The notes beneath the pieces were generated by a model. The model ran no database searches. It saw nothing but the letters and a program-made list of their open reading frames with translations, and was not told the origin of the DNA. DNA of 24,161 nt from an uncultured Aquincola sp. (lineage in GTDB: Bacteria > Pseudomonadota > Gammaproteobacteria > Burkholderiales > Burkholderiaceae): NCBI GenBank assembly GCA_937883885.1, contig CAKZXL010000476.1, forward strand, positions 1 to 24,161, read 5' to 3'. This document shows, piece by piece, positions 14,527 to 21,378 of the stretch. The stretch's first letter is position 1; each line of letters begins with the position of its first letter. Position numbers and translations under genes: made by a program.

Positions 14527-15714
14527 ATGAGCCTGCCGCAAAAGCTGCTTGAGACGACCGAAGCCGACATCCGAAGCCTGATTGCGGGCCATGCGCAAGA
14601 AGGTCCGCACCTCGACTTCAAACGCGACTTGCCGACAGCCTGGGATGGGAGCGCCAAGCACGAACTGCTAGCGGACGTCACTGCGTTCGCCAACTCCGGC
14701 GGGGGCGACATCATCTACGGCCTCGACGAGAACGACGCGGCGGAAGCGTATGCTGTCTGTCCCTTGATGCTTGGCAGCGTGGACCAAGAGATTCGTCGGC
14801 TTCAGGACTTTCTCTTGAACTTGGCCGAGCCAAGGCTGCCCGGCGTGCAGGTCCATGCCGTCGAGGTCAATGAACTCGGGAAGGTCGGCCACGTCCTTGT
14901 CGTTCGGGTTCCTCAGAGCTGGGCGGCGCCACACCGCGTACGGACCAACCAGCATGTGTATGTGCGCGATGGCCTGAGAAAGAGACCGTTGGACGTCCCT
15001 GAGTTGCGAGCGCTCTTCGTACGAACGGAAAGCCAGTCTCAGAGAATTCGCGACTTTCGGTCAGACCGTCTGGCAAAGGTGCTGACCGGAGAGACGCCCA
15101 CGCCGCTGAAAGACGGGCCGCAGCTGGTCATCCATGCAATCCCAACGCAGGCCGCCCTCGGGCTCGTGCAACTTGACCCGGTGCCATACGCGCGCGGCGC
15201 ATCGTACATGCCAATGATTGGCCAGCGCACCGGCACCGCCGGCAACCTAAACTTCGATGGCGCGTGTGCAGTCATCCCCACCCGAGGCGACCGGGCGGAC
15301 GGCTACACGCAACTGTTCCGGCAAGGATATTTTGAGGCCGTTTGGGTGCTGTGCCCGTTTGGCGATGTGGCTGACCCGGTTCTGCCAGGCATCGCTTACG
15401 AGGAATACGTTAACCGCTTCCTCAATGAGGTGCGCGGCGAGTTGGACCGTCATGGCCTGCGTTTGGACATGGCCGTGTTCATGTCGCTCCTCGGCGCCGA
15501 CCGTGTCGTGTTCGCGGTGCCCTCCAGCATGGGATTTGGCTCCGAACACTATCGGTTTGACCGGAAGTTGCTGCTTCTGCCGGACGTACTGATTCCCGCG
15601 GAGGTGTCGCCCAGTCGAGGTATGCGACCAGCATACGACCTTATGTGCCAGTCTGCGGGAATGAATGGCTCGGCCAACTATGGCCCCGACGGCGAATGGA
15701 AGGCCAGTGCCTAG
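14527..15714 (+). CDS. AlbA_2 (Schlafen-type) domain protein, 395 aa
   Basis: Residues about 10-150 form an AlbA_2/divergent-AAA-4 domain: EGPHLDFKRDLP (25-36), then a helix, then TAFANSGGGDIIYGLDEND (52-70) and a strand ending VRVPQSWAAPHRV with HVYVRDGLRKRPL. This domain occurs in Schlafen-like proteins and in bacterial regulators and defence proteins. The C-terminal 240 residues are a second, unrecognised module with VVFAVPSSMGFG. No helix-turn-helix or nuclease motif is obvious. It is the only plus-strand gene in this part and stands alone, which fits an accessory or defence gene. Domain call confident, function not. Confidence 0.82.
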   Translation: MSLPQKLLETTEADIRSLIAGHAQEGPHLDFKRDLPTAWDGSAKHELLADVTAFANSGGGDIIYGLDENDAAEAYAVCPLMLGSVDQEIRRLQDFLLNLAEPRLPGVQVHAVEVNELGKVGHVLVVRVPQSWAAPHRVRTNQHVYVRDGLRKRPLDVPELRALFVRTESQSQRIRDFRSDRLAKVLTGETPTPLKDGPQLVIHAIPTQAALGLVQLDPVPYARGASYMPMIGQRTGTAGNLNFDGACAVIPTRGDRADGYTQLFRQGYFEAVWVLCPFGDVADPVLPGIAYEEYVNRFLNEVRGELDRHGLRLDMAVFMSLLGADRVVFAVPSSMGFGSEHYRFDRKLLLLPDVLIPAEVSPSRGMRPAYDLMCQSAGMNGSANYGPDGEWKASA

Positions 15715-15828
15715 CTGTCGGGCACCCAGCCGGCACTACCCGCAAATTCTGCGTAACAAGGCACGCTGGCGAAGACGCAAGTTTTTCGTGTCGGAGAGGC
15801 TGCGATTGGACATGGCGACTGTCAGCAC

Positions 15829-16011
15829 TTAGGCCGCCTCACCGAGTACGCAGGCGACCACGCCGGCTTTCACGCGCTTTTTGAGCCGGAACTGTACGAC
15901 CAACTCGACACCGACCCGAACGGCGAACGCGTGGAGCTTCTCGATGTTGACATCCTCCCCGGCCTGAAGGCCGAGGACTCCTGCTGCGCCGGTCTTGTGA
16001 GCGGAGCTCAT
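15829..16011 (-). pseudogene. Chimeric 60-codon frame: 3' remnant of interrupted gene
   Basis: An ATG at 16011 overlaps the tnpB stop (ATGA) and opens a 60-codon frame. The first 21 or so codons come from the end of the tnpB element, including its conserved right-end hairpin. After the predicted element boundary at 15947 the frame continues with IEKLHAFAVRVGVELVVQFR and ends KAGVVACVLGEAA, with strong coding codon bias. The simplest reading is that the element inserted in a gene and the downstream part is what remains. Whether the hybrid peptide is made is unknown. The 114 bp between 15715 and 15828 hold nothing identifiable. Confidence 0.5.
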
Positions 16012-16085
16012 AGAAAAACCTTTGCCTCGGTGGGTTCCTGCTTCACCGGAGCTGCACGCGTCGTCCTTGCGGGCGCTGCGCGACT
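15947..16085 (-). ncRNA. Predicted TnpB omega RNA (reRNA) scaffold
   Basis: TnpB proteins use an RNA made from the 3' end of their own gene and the element's right end; the bases just beyond the end serve as guide. Here the minus-strand RNA would contain an 8-bp stem, CCTCGGCC-TTCA-GGCCGGGG (15976-15957, one U-G pair), then AGGATGTCAA at the boundary. The guide would start at 15946 (CATCGAGAAGCTCCAC). The 3' end is placed from the element boundary; the 5' limit inside tnpB is a guess. Confidence 0.6.
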
Positions 16086-17264
16086 GACCTCTCCTCCACA
16101 GGCATCGAGCGAGGTGTCTTCTGACGCTTTCGCCCAGACCGCGTGCCCCGCGGCCAAAATGTTCTTCGCGGCGTGGATGTCCGCGTTTTCTGTATGGCCG
16201 CAGGCCACACAGCTGAAGACGCTCTGCGTCTTCCGGTTTTGCGCCGACTCGTGGCTGCAGATGCGGCACGTTCGGCTGGTGTATGCGGGGTTGACCAGGA
16301 TGACCTGACCACCCCGCCATTGGACCTTGTAAGTGAGCTGACGAGCGAACTCGCCCCACGCTGCATCCAGGATGCCCCGATTGAGGCCGGCCTTTTGCCG
16401 GATGTTTTTGCCCGGTGCTTTAGCAGTGCCAGCCGCCGAGGCCGACATATTCTTGATGTGCAGGTCCTCGAGTGCGATGACTGCGTGCGCATCGGCCAGT
16501 TCTGTCGTGAGCTTGTGCAGCCAGTCGCTGCGCTGGTAAGCGATGCGCCGATGCAGTGCGCCCAAGCGCTGTACGGCCTTCTTGCGGTTAGCTGAGCCCT
16601 TCTTCTTGCGCGACACGCTGCGCTGGTAGCGCTTCAGGCGAGCCTGCTGCTGAGCCAGCGCCTTCAGCGGCGCGACCAAAGTGCCGTCCGATGCCGCTGC
16701 GAAAACCGTCAGGCCCAGGTCGATGCCCAGCGTCGGCGAAACGTCGAGCGCCGGCACGGTCTCACTGATCTCGACCTGGATGGAGGCGAACCACTTCACT
16801 CCCTCTCTGGTGATGCTCACATTGCGCAGCAATCCACAGACTGGTCGGCTCATGCGCAGGCGCAGCCATCCGAGCTTGGGCAATTTCAGGCGGCTGTTCG
16901 CCGCGTCTAGGGTGAACTGCTTCGGGTCCGGGAAACGGATGCCAGGCTCATCGCCGTAGCGCTTGAACGACGGGAAGCCGCCCGCCCTCGAGAAGAACCG
17001 GCCGTATGCCACATCGAGCCGGCGAAGCACTTGCTGCTGTGGATGGATGGGGCCGTCAGCGAGCCAGGCCGTCGCCGGCGCATTGCGCCAAGCCGTGAGC
17101 CACTTGCACATCTGCGCATGCCCGGCGTACTTCTCGCCGCGCGCGTGTCGCGCACGCTGCTCAGCGAGCGCCATGTTCCACACGCTCCGGCACATGCCAG
17201 CGAAGCGGCGCAGCCGAACGTCTACCGCTGGTCGAGTTCTAATCTGGAATCGGTAGGCCTTCAT
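16008..17264 (-). CDS. tnpB: RNA-guided nuclease TnpB (IS1341-type OrfB)
   Basis: A 418-residue TnpB. It starts MKAYRFQIRTRPAVDVRLRR with the usual N-terminal helix-turn-helix region containing SVWNMALAEQ. All three RuvC acidic residues are present: Asp182 (LGIDLGLTVFAA), Glu266 (IALEDLHIKNM) and Asp362 (ENADIHAAKNIL). The zinc ribbon is Cys333-x2-Cys336 and Cys352-x2-Cys355. The PVKQEPTEA ending is typical where the frame runs into the omega RNA. It should be an active nuclease guided to the unoccupied insertion site, favouring retention of the element. ATG 17264 was chosen over GTG 17270 by family starts. No tnpA is nearby. Confidence 0.95.
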   Translation of the reverse strand: MKAYRFQIRTRPAVDVRLRRFAGMCRSVWNMALAEQRARHARGEKYAGHAQMCKWLTAWRNAPATAWLADGPIHPQQQVLRRLDVAYGRFFSRAGGFPSFKRYGDEPGIRFPDPKQFTLDAANSRLKLPKLGWLRLRMSRPVCGLLRNVSITREGVKWFASIQVEISETVPALDVSPTLGIDLGLTVFAAASDGTLVAPLKALAQQQARLKRYQRSVSRKKKGSANRKKAVQRLGALHRRIAYQRSDWLHKLTTELADAHAVIALEDLHIKNMSASAAGTAKAPGKNIRQKAGLNRGILDAAWGEFARQLTYKVQWRGGQVILVNPAYTSRTCRICSHESAQNRKTQSVFSCVACGHTENADIHAAKNILAAGHAVWAKASEDTSLDACGGEVSRAAPARTTRAAPVKQEPTEAKVFL

Positions 17265-17270
17265 GTTCAC

Positions 17271-17306
17271 GTAACCGGGATATCACATACGTCGCCAAAG
17301 TGCCAA
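17271..17306 (-). promoter_or_regulatory. Candidate promoter before tnpB, similar to that at 3164-3198
   Basis: On the minus strand, TTGGCA (17306-17301) and TATCCC (17282-17277) are 18 bp apart. The block from GTTGGCACT to GTGATATC closely matches the promoter of the DndC-like gene 14 kb away. The -10 box ends just before the TTAC at the proposed element edge, so this may be a backbone promoter captured by tnpB rather than part of the insertion sequence. Confidence 0.45.
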
Positions 17307-17535
17307 CTGCGCCTGGCATGACAGTAGGCGCGGCGCTTTCCTTCCCCGCTCCGAAGTGCGAGGCTTGCCGCATGGAAGGGTCGGGCAGTAGTCACCTGTC
17401 AAATTGGACCGGTGGTGCACCTCGTTGTAGGCGTCGCGCTTGCGCGCGAGATGCAGGCGGCCGAGTTCGCTGGGCTTGTCCAAGAATTTGTCCTTGCGGC
17501 CTGCGAACAGAGCGCAAGTTGGGTTGCGGACAGCA
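17307..17535 (-). pseudogene. Possible gene remnant with coding-like sequence
   Basis: Between the membrane-protein gene and the tnpB promoter, one minus-strand frame (roughly 17510-17395) reads FAGRKDKFLDKPSELGRLHL then ARKRDAYNEVHHRSNL with strong G/C third positions, like real protein. It has no start codon in that frame. An ATG that overlaps the previous stop (TGATG at 17536) opens a different frame, so a frameshift may have killed a small coupled gene. No family recognised. The remainder (17307-17390) shows nothing. Confidence 0.35.
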
Positions 17536-17817
17536 TCAAAGGGTCCAGTTGAGCAAGCCCTGCACGCACAGCGCAAAGTACGCGGCATGCAGCAGCACGA
17601 GGATGAACAGACGCATGCGCAGCTGCAGCCACAGCAGGGACGCATTAGCGCCAAGCCACATCACGAAGCCCAGCGGGTTGTGCTCGTTGATGAGGTACTG
17701 GCCGCCCAGGCCCAGGACAGCGCCCAAAAACTGCAGCAGCGTATTCAGGCTGAGCCACAACGGCAGGCGCCGCCCGAGCTCGACGTCGGAAATGGGTTGC
17801 GAGGGGGAGAAGTTCAT
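17536..17817 (-). CDS. Small three-helix membrane protein, 93 aa
   Basis: It begins MNFSPSQPISDVELGRRLPL and has about three hydrophobic helices (LWLSLNTLLQFLGAVLGLGG, NPLGFVMWLGANASLLWLQL, LFILVLLHAAYFALCVQGLL). The N-P-x-G-F-x-x-W turn and final Y-x8-GLLNW recall small PnuC- or SemiSWEET-like triple-helix proteins, but this is only a resemblance. The ATG at 17817 overlaps the preceding stop (ATGA) and has AAGGA nine bases upstream. Last clear gene of the run that begins with ssb. Confidence 0.75.
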   Translation of the reverse strand: MNFSPSQPISDVELGRRLPLWLSLNTLLQFLGAVLGLGGQYLINEHNPLGFVMWLGANASLLWLQLRMRLFILVLLHAAYFALCVQGLLNWTL

Positions 17818-18305
17818 GCTGCCAGTTCCTTGGGAGACTTGGTGGACTTGATGAAGTCCAGGATGCGCTGGCGCTCGCCAGCTGCGTGCTCCTTCGGACA
17901 TGCGGCCGGCGGGAGGTGCGCGCTGAAGATGGCGCCCTTCAAAGTTACGGTGATGCGCGCGTCGCGGCCGTGAGTCGCCCCGCTCATGTCCTTGCCCGTG
18001 CGCTCGCTGATGGGCGTCGCCCGGCATGTCCAGGTGGCGTGAGCTGGATGCCGCGGGTTGACCTCGACCGAGGGGGCTGATTCGATGCGGAAGACCTTGG
18101 TGCCACGGTCGGCACCCTTGATGGTCCTGGTCGCATGCAGGTGCTCAGCCAGGCCATGCACTGGCGTGATGTTGATGACCAGGCCGATAGGCATCCGGGT
18201 GCGCAGCGCCGCCTGCAGCGCGTCGCAGAGTTGCAGTTCAGCGGCCTCAGCCGCCTTGGCCGTACGAACGGCCTCGTCCAGGATGGTTGCGATGTCCTTG
18301 GTCAT
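17814..18305 (-). CDS. Hypothetical protein, 163 aa
   Basis: An N-terminal helical part (MTKDIATILDEAVRTAKAAE) is followed by beta-type sequence with IGLVINITPVHGLAEHLHAT and ARITVTLKGAIFSAHLPPAA and a short helical end, RILDFIKSTKSPKELAA. Two cysteines (WTCRAT, PPAACPKE) are present, with no metal motif. No family recognised. The ATG at 18305 starts 7 bp after the thymidylate synthase-like stop; a longer frame upstream overlaps that gene and is rejected. Coupled by ATGA to the next gene. Confidence 0.75.
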   Translation of the reverse strand: MTKDIATILDEAVRTAKAAEAAELQLCDALQAALRTRMPIGLVINITPVHGLAEHLHATRTIKGADRGTKVFRIESAPSVEVNPRHPAHATWTCRATPISERTGKDMSGATHGRDARITVTLKGAIFSAHLPPAACPKEHAAGERQRILDFIKSTKSPKELAA

Positions 18306-18312
18306 TGCGGCC

Positions 18313-19410
18313 TCAGACAGCCATCGCCGCGGCCAGCGGAGCGTGGTGCTCATAGCCTTCGAGGCTGAAGTCGTTTGGGTGCACGGCATCCAGCCACTCA
18401 GGTTCGTACCTGCCGGTCTCGGCGAAGGCGGGAATGCGGTCTGACAGCACCAGACGCGGCGCCCTCATCGGGATGCGGCGCAGCTGCTCCTGCAGCATGC
18501 CGACTTGGTTTTCGTAGATGTGGGCGTCAGCCATGCTCACCGATAGCCACTTGGGCGCGAGACCGGTCAGTCGGCCGAACAGCTCCATCAAGGCGGCGGC
18601 CGATGCAGCGAACGGGAGGCCTAGACCCACGTCTGTCGAGCGCATGGTCACCGCGAGCGAAAGCTCCTTCTTCTCGACGTTCACGGACCAGTTGTAGGTG
18701 TGGTGACACGCTGGCAGCGCGATGGCGTCGAGCAGCGCGGGATTCCAGCCAGTGAACAGCATCCGCCGGTCGGTGGTGTTCGTCATCATGGTGTCCAGGC
18801 AGTCGCGCAGCTGGTCGACTTCCTTGAACAGCACCAGTTGCAGGTCGCCCTTGTCATCGTAGGAGTCGGCCACGATGCGGTAGTCGCGCTCGAGGGCACG
18901 TGCGAGCTTGGCGCGCTGGCGCTGCGACTCCGACACGTCGTCGCCCGTGTGCCCGAGGTTCAGCAGCCGAAAGGCTGGCCAGCGTCGCCACATGGCGCCG
19001 TAGACATCTCCCATGTGGTCCTGGCCGTCGCGCCACGGGTTGGCCAGCCAATCCTCGTTCTCATTGGCGTTCTGGTCCCAAACCTTCGAGCCCAGGGCCC
19101 GGAAGTCGGCCGCGCTCGTCTTGCCGCGCAGGAAGGCGACGAGCTCGCCGATGACGGACTTGAAGGCCAGCTTCTTGGTCGTGAGGGCGGGGTAGCCCTT
19201 GCTGACGTCGAATCGCAGGTAGGCGCCGTGCATGCTGATGGCGCGCTTGCTGGTGCGGTTGCCCTGCATCGAACCCTCGGCAAGGACCTTGCGCACGAGC
19301 TCGAGGTACTGCACCTCGAAGGAATCACTCGAGACACCGCGCGCGGCGCGAACAATGGGGCCAACGTAGGTGGCGATCGCGGAGCGGATGGAGTTCGGCA
19401 GGAGGCTCAT
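18313..19410 (-). CDS. Thymidylate synthase-like protein with Asn-to-Ala in active site
   Basis: A 365-residue ThyA-family protein, longer than cellular ThyA (264 in E. coli). Visible motifs: GELVAFLRGKT (Glu89), SKVWDQNANEN, GDVYGAMWRRW, RR at 215-216, GWNPALLDAIALPACHHTYN with catalytic Cys235, RSTDVGLGLPFA (Arg257, Asp260), DAHIYENQ and a phage-like end (EGYEHHAPLAAAMAV). The residue after LGLPF is Ala268, where thymidylate synthases have Asn (E. coli Asn177) and dCMP hydroxymethylases have Asp. That side chain reads the pyrimidine, so the substrate may not be dUMP alone. An extra stretch near residues 150-200 enlarges the central domain. It acts on a pyrimidine nucleotide with methylene-tetrahydrofolate. 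Start ATG 19410; no Shine-Dalgarno seen. Confidence 0.9.
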   Translation of the reverse strand: MSLLPNSIRSAIATYVGPIVRAARGVSSDSFEVQYLELVRKVLAEGSMQGNRTSKRAISMHGAYLRFDVSKGYPALTTKKLAFKSVIGELVAFLRGKTSAADFRALGSKVWDQNANENEDWLANPWRDGQDHMGDVYGAMWRRWPAFRLLNLGHTGDDVSESQRQRAKLARALERDYRIVADSYDDKGDLQLVLFKEVDQLRDCLDTMMTNTTDRRMLFTGWNPALLDAIALPACHHTYNWSVNVEKKELSLAVTMRSTDVGLGLPFAASAAALMELFGRLTGLAPKWLSVSMADAHIYENQVGMLQEQLRRIPMRAPRLVLSDRIPAFAETGRYEPEWLDAVHPNDFSLEGYEHHAPLAAAMAV

Positions 19411-19454
19411 GGGAGTCGTCGTGTTCAAGAGGGTGGCAGCGGTCTCTGGCGGGC

Positions 19455-19925
19455 TCAGACCCACTTGCTGCGCTCGACCGCCTCGGTCCAGCGGCGCATG
19501 CGCTGCGAGGCCTTGCCGCACCAGAGGCAGTCACGCTGGTCACCCTTGATGGTCCAGCGGGTGTCGTCGCCGACGAAGTGCATCTTGTGCGCCGGGTCTA
19601 CTGCGCAGCGGCCGTAGCGTCGGTAGTCGTTCCAGAAGCCCTCGACTTCAGTCAAACCCTTGACGACATCGACATACGCTGCAGTGCCTGTGCGCGTCCC
19701 GCCGCACAGGACGGAGATGAGCCGGGCGCCGATGAATAAATCCTCGTCGGGGAAGCCAAGCCACAGCGAGCCGTCGGGGTCCTTGTAGACGCGACCGAAG
19801 TGCAGCATCGACTGGTTGCGCTTGTTCTTCAGGAAAGCGTGGAGGTTCGGGCTGAAGCGCGCACCGAGCTGCGGATGGATGGATTCCGGCGTGAGATGGG
19901 TAGCTCTTAGTTCGGCAATGCTCAT
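19455..19925 (-). CDS. Putative zinc-binding protein, 156 aa
   Basis: It starts MSIAELRATHLTPESIHPQL. The C-terminal third has GRCAVDPAHKMHF (Cys107, His113, His116) and RDCLWCGKASQRMRRW (Cys133, Cys136), a likely zinc site followed by a basic helix, which suggests nucleic-acid contact. No family recognised. It is 44 bp upstream of the thymidylate synthase-like gene and probably co-transcribed. The ATG at 19925 was chosen over a TTG at 19982, whose extension is not protein-like. The 296 bp between this gene and the plus-strand gene at 20222 carry both promoters; I found no clear boxes there. Confidence 0.75.
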   Translation of the reverse strand: MSIAELRATHLTPESIHPQLGARFSPNLHAFLKNKRNQSMLHFGRVYKDPDGSLWLGFPDEDLFIGARLISVLCGGTRTGTAAYVDVVKGLTEVEGFWNDYRRYGRCAVDPAHKMHFVGDDTRWTIKGDQRDCLWCGKASQRMRRWTEAVERSKWV

Positions 19926-20221
19926 GATGTCCCGGCTATACGAAGCAGCACGGAAACTATCATGTTCACGGTAGATATTCAATGTCGCTTCGCGATCTCT
20001 CCGCGCCAGAGACAGATACTGCGCGACTCGGGATGACGCTCGGCACTTCTGCTGGCGACGGCTTGCGGTGCCAAGTGCGAACTAGGGATTGACGCGGTTG
20101 TTGTAATCTATTGCCGCGACCAGATTCGTTATTGTGTCCTCTGCAAGCCTGTTGATTCTTGGCATGCCCTGTTTGTTCCCGTAGACTGCTCGCGACGACA
20201 GCATATGCGGAGGTAATGGTG

Positions 20222-20923
20222 ATGCGCGAGATCGGTCGTTCCGCCCTGCCGCCATGGGTGAAGATTATTGCGGGTGCCCTATCAGCGCTTGCAGGCACCC
20301 CTACATACGCAGCAGCGTGCATGCCTCCCCAGCCTGTTGGGTCAGTGAGCGTCACAGGCGGCAATTCTTGCCAGCTGGTCGCAACCCAGGATTCTATTGA
20401 CGCTGTTTTCATCTACGCGGACGCGGGCGGACAAAGCACCCTGTCACTGCCTGGCTACGGGAACATCTTCACCAACTTTGTCAATACGTCCGGAGATTCA
20501 GTTCAAGGGCTTCCAACCTATAACGGCCAAACCCTGAGCTTCACGCTTACAGGGATCACGGTGCCGAACGTTTTTGTGGCGGGAGTGGCCGCCTCGAACG
20601 GAAAATATCACGCCGCTTATCGCGATTTCGCACATTTTGCGGACTTGAACATTCCTGACATTGGTCCAGGGAATCGAGCTTACGACTACATCGCGACTCA
20701 TGGTGGTGAAAGCGCCTGGACCTTCGTGGCTTGGGAGGATTACTTGAACGGGGACTACGACTACAACGACCTGGTCTTTGCGTTCAGGGGGGTTGCTGCG
20801 ACCGTCCCCGAGTCACCGGTTTGGCTGATGCTCGCGCTCGGCCTGGCGACGTTCGGATTCATACGTACCTACCAACGCCGGTCAGAGAAAACACACTGGT
20901 CTTTCTCGGCTCTCGGTCAGTGA
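20222..20923 (+). CDS. Secreted PEP-CTERM-like protein, DUF4114-like
   Basis: A 233-residue exported protein. A signal peptide (MREIGRSALPPWVKIIAGAL... cleaved near TYA-A, residues 30-31) leads to a beta-rich body. The segment WEDYLNGDYDYNDLVFAFRG (171-190) is an acidic calcium-loop-like motif of DUF4114/LruC-type proteins. The C-terminus has VPESP (195-199), a hydrophobic helix WLMLALGLATFGFI and basic RTYQRR, the layout of a PEP-CTERM exosortase sorting signal with Ser for the second Pro region. Unusually, 13 more residues follow the basic cluster. The ATG at 20222 has GGAGG eight bases upstream. It is the only plus-strand gene in a minus-strand run and is lower in GC, so it was probably inserted. 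The stop overlaps the convergent gene by 42 bp. Confidence 0.8.
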   Translation: MREIGRSALPPWVKIIAGALSALAGTPTYAAACMPPQPVGSVSVTGGNSCQLVATQDSIDAVFIYADAGGQSTLSLPGYGNIFTNFVNTSGDSVQGLPTYNGQTLSFTLTGITVPNVFVAGVAASNGKYHAAYRDFAHFADLNIPDIGPGNRAYDYIATHGGESAWTFVAWEDYLNGDYDYNDLVFAFRGVAATVPESPVWLMLALGLATFGFIRTYQRRSEKTHWSFSALGQ

Positions 20924-21361
20924 ATACTGGGATGAGATGCGCAGGGTAGCCTTGCCTTTACCCCTGTCGGATAGCAGCGCCAAGCCGTCGTTGACGGTCT
21001 GACGGATGTCGTCCTGCCGCAGGTTTGCCGGGCAGGCGTCGGCGACCCAGCGGCCTTGACGCCAACTGACGTCGATGGGCTCGCGCTGGAGATGCCGCAT
21101 CACGCGTTCCACACCGTGCGCTACGATCTCGGCACGTCCCTCCTCGACCTGGTCCGCCATGAAGTGCGCTGAGTCGATGGTGCCGATGCCAGTGGCCCAG
21201 TCAGTCTTCGTGTGCTCGAGCACCCACTCCTGCAGGCGATCGTCATCCGACTCAAGCCAGGCCACGCACAGCTCGAGAGGCGGGGTCTCGGTGCAGAGCA
21301 GGCGCAGCGCTTCGTGAAAGCGCCGCGTATAAGTGATGATGGCAAGCTGGCGAATGGGCAT
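20882..21361 (-). CDS. Hypothetical protein, 159 aa
   Basis: It begins MPIRQLAIITYTRRFHEALR with an acidic helical middle (LESDDDRLQEWVLEHTKTDW) and a short basic C-terminal half. No family recognised and no membrane segment. The ATG at 21361 has AAGGA nine bases upstream, the same leader style as the gene at 17817. Its last 14 codons overlap the tail of the convergent PEP-CTERM-like gene, so the natural C-terminus may have been altered by the insertion of that gene. Confidence 0.75.
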   Translation of the reverse strand: MPIRQLAIITYTRRFHEALRLLCTETPPLELCVAWLESDDDRLQEWVLEHTKTDWATGIGTIDSAHFMADQVEEGRAEIVAHGVERVMRHLQREPIDVSWRQGRWVADACPANLRQDDIRQTVNDGLALLSDRGKGKATLRISSQYSLTESRERPVCFL

Positions 21362-21378
21362 GTGGGCAGTTCCTTGGC

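Larger units (their letters stand above)
15947..17270 (-). mobile_element. tnpB-only IS200/IS605-family element (IS1341 type)
   Basis: About 1.3 kb containing tnpB but no Y1 transposase tnpA. The right end has a hairpin and the terminal sequence GGGGAGGATGTCAA found at the ends of many such elements. The left flank immediately before the proposed end is TTAC. IS608 is known to insert 3' of TTAC and to end in TCAA, so both boundaries match that rule. The left boundary is less certain because tnpB then begins only six bases inside it, leaving little room for the usual left-end hairpin. No target duplication is expected for this family. Confidence 0.6.

Noticed and set aside
14314..14661. Minus-strand frame in the divergent region before the AlbA_2 gene
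   Set aside because: Overlaps the AlbA_2 coding start antisense, low-complexity Arg/Pro translation at the end, no ribosome site.
16008..17264. Idea that this TnpB is a nuclease-dead regulator (TldR type) because of its backbone-like promoter
   Set aside because: All three RuvC acidic residues and the zinc ribbon are present, so an active nuclease is the simpler reading.
20159..20221. TTG start at 20159 adding 21 residues to the PEP-CTERM-like protein
   Set aside because: The ATG at 20222 has a strong GGAGG at proper spacing and places the signal peptide at the N-terminus.
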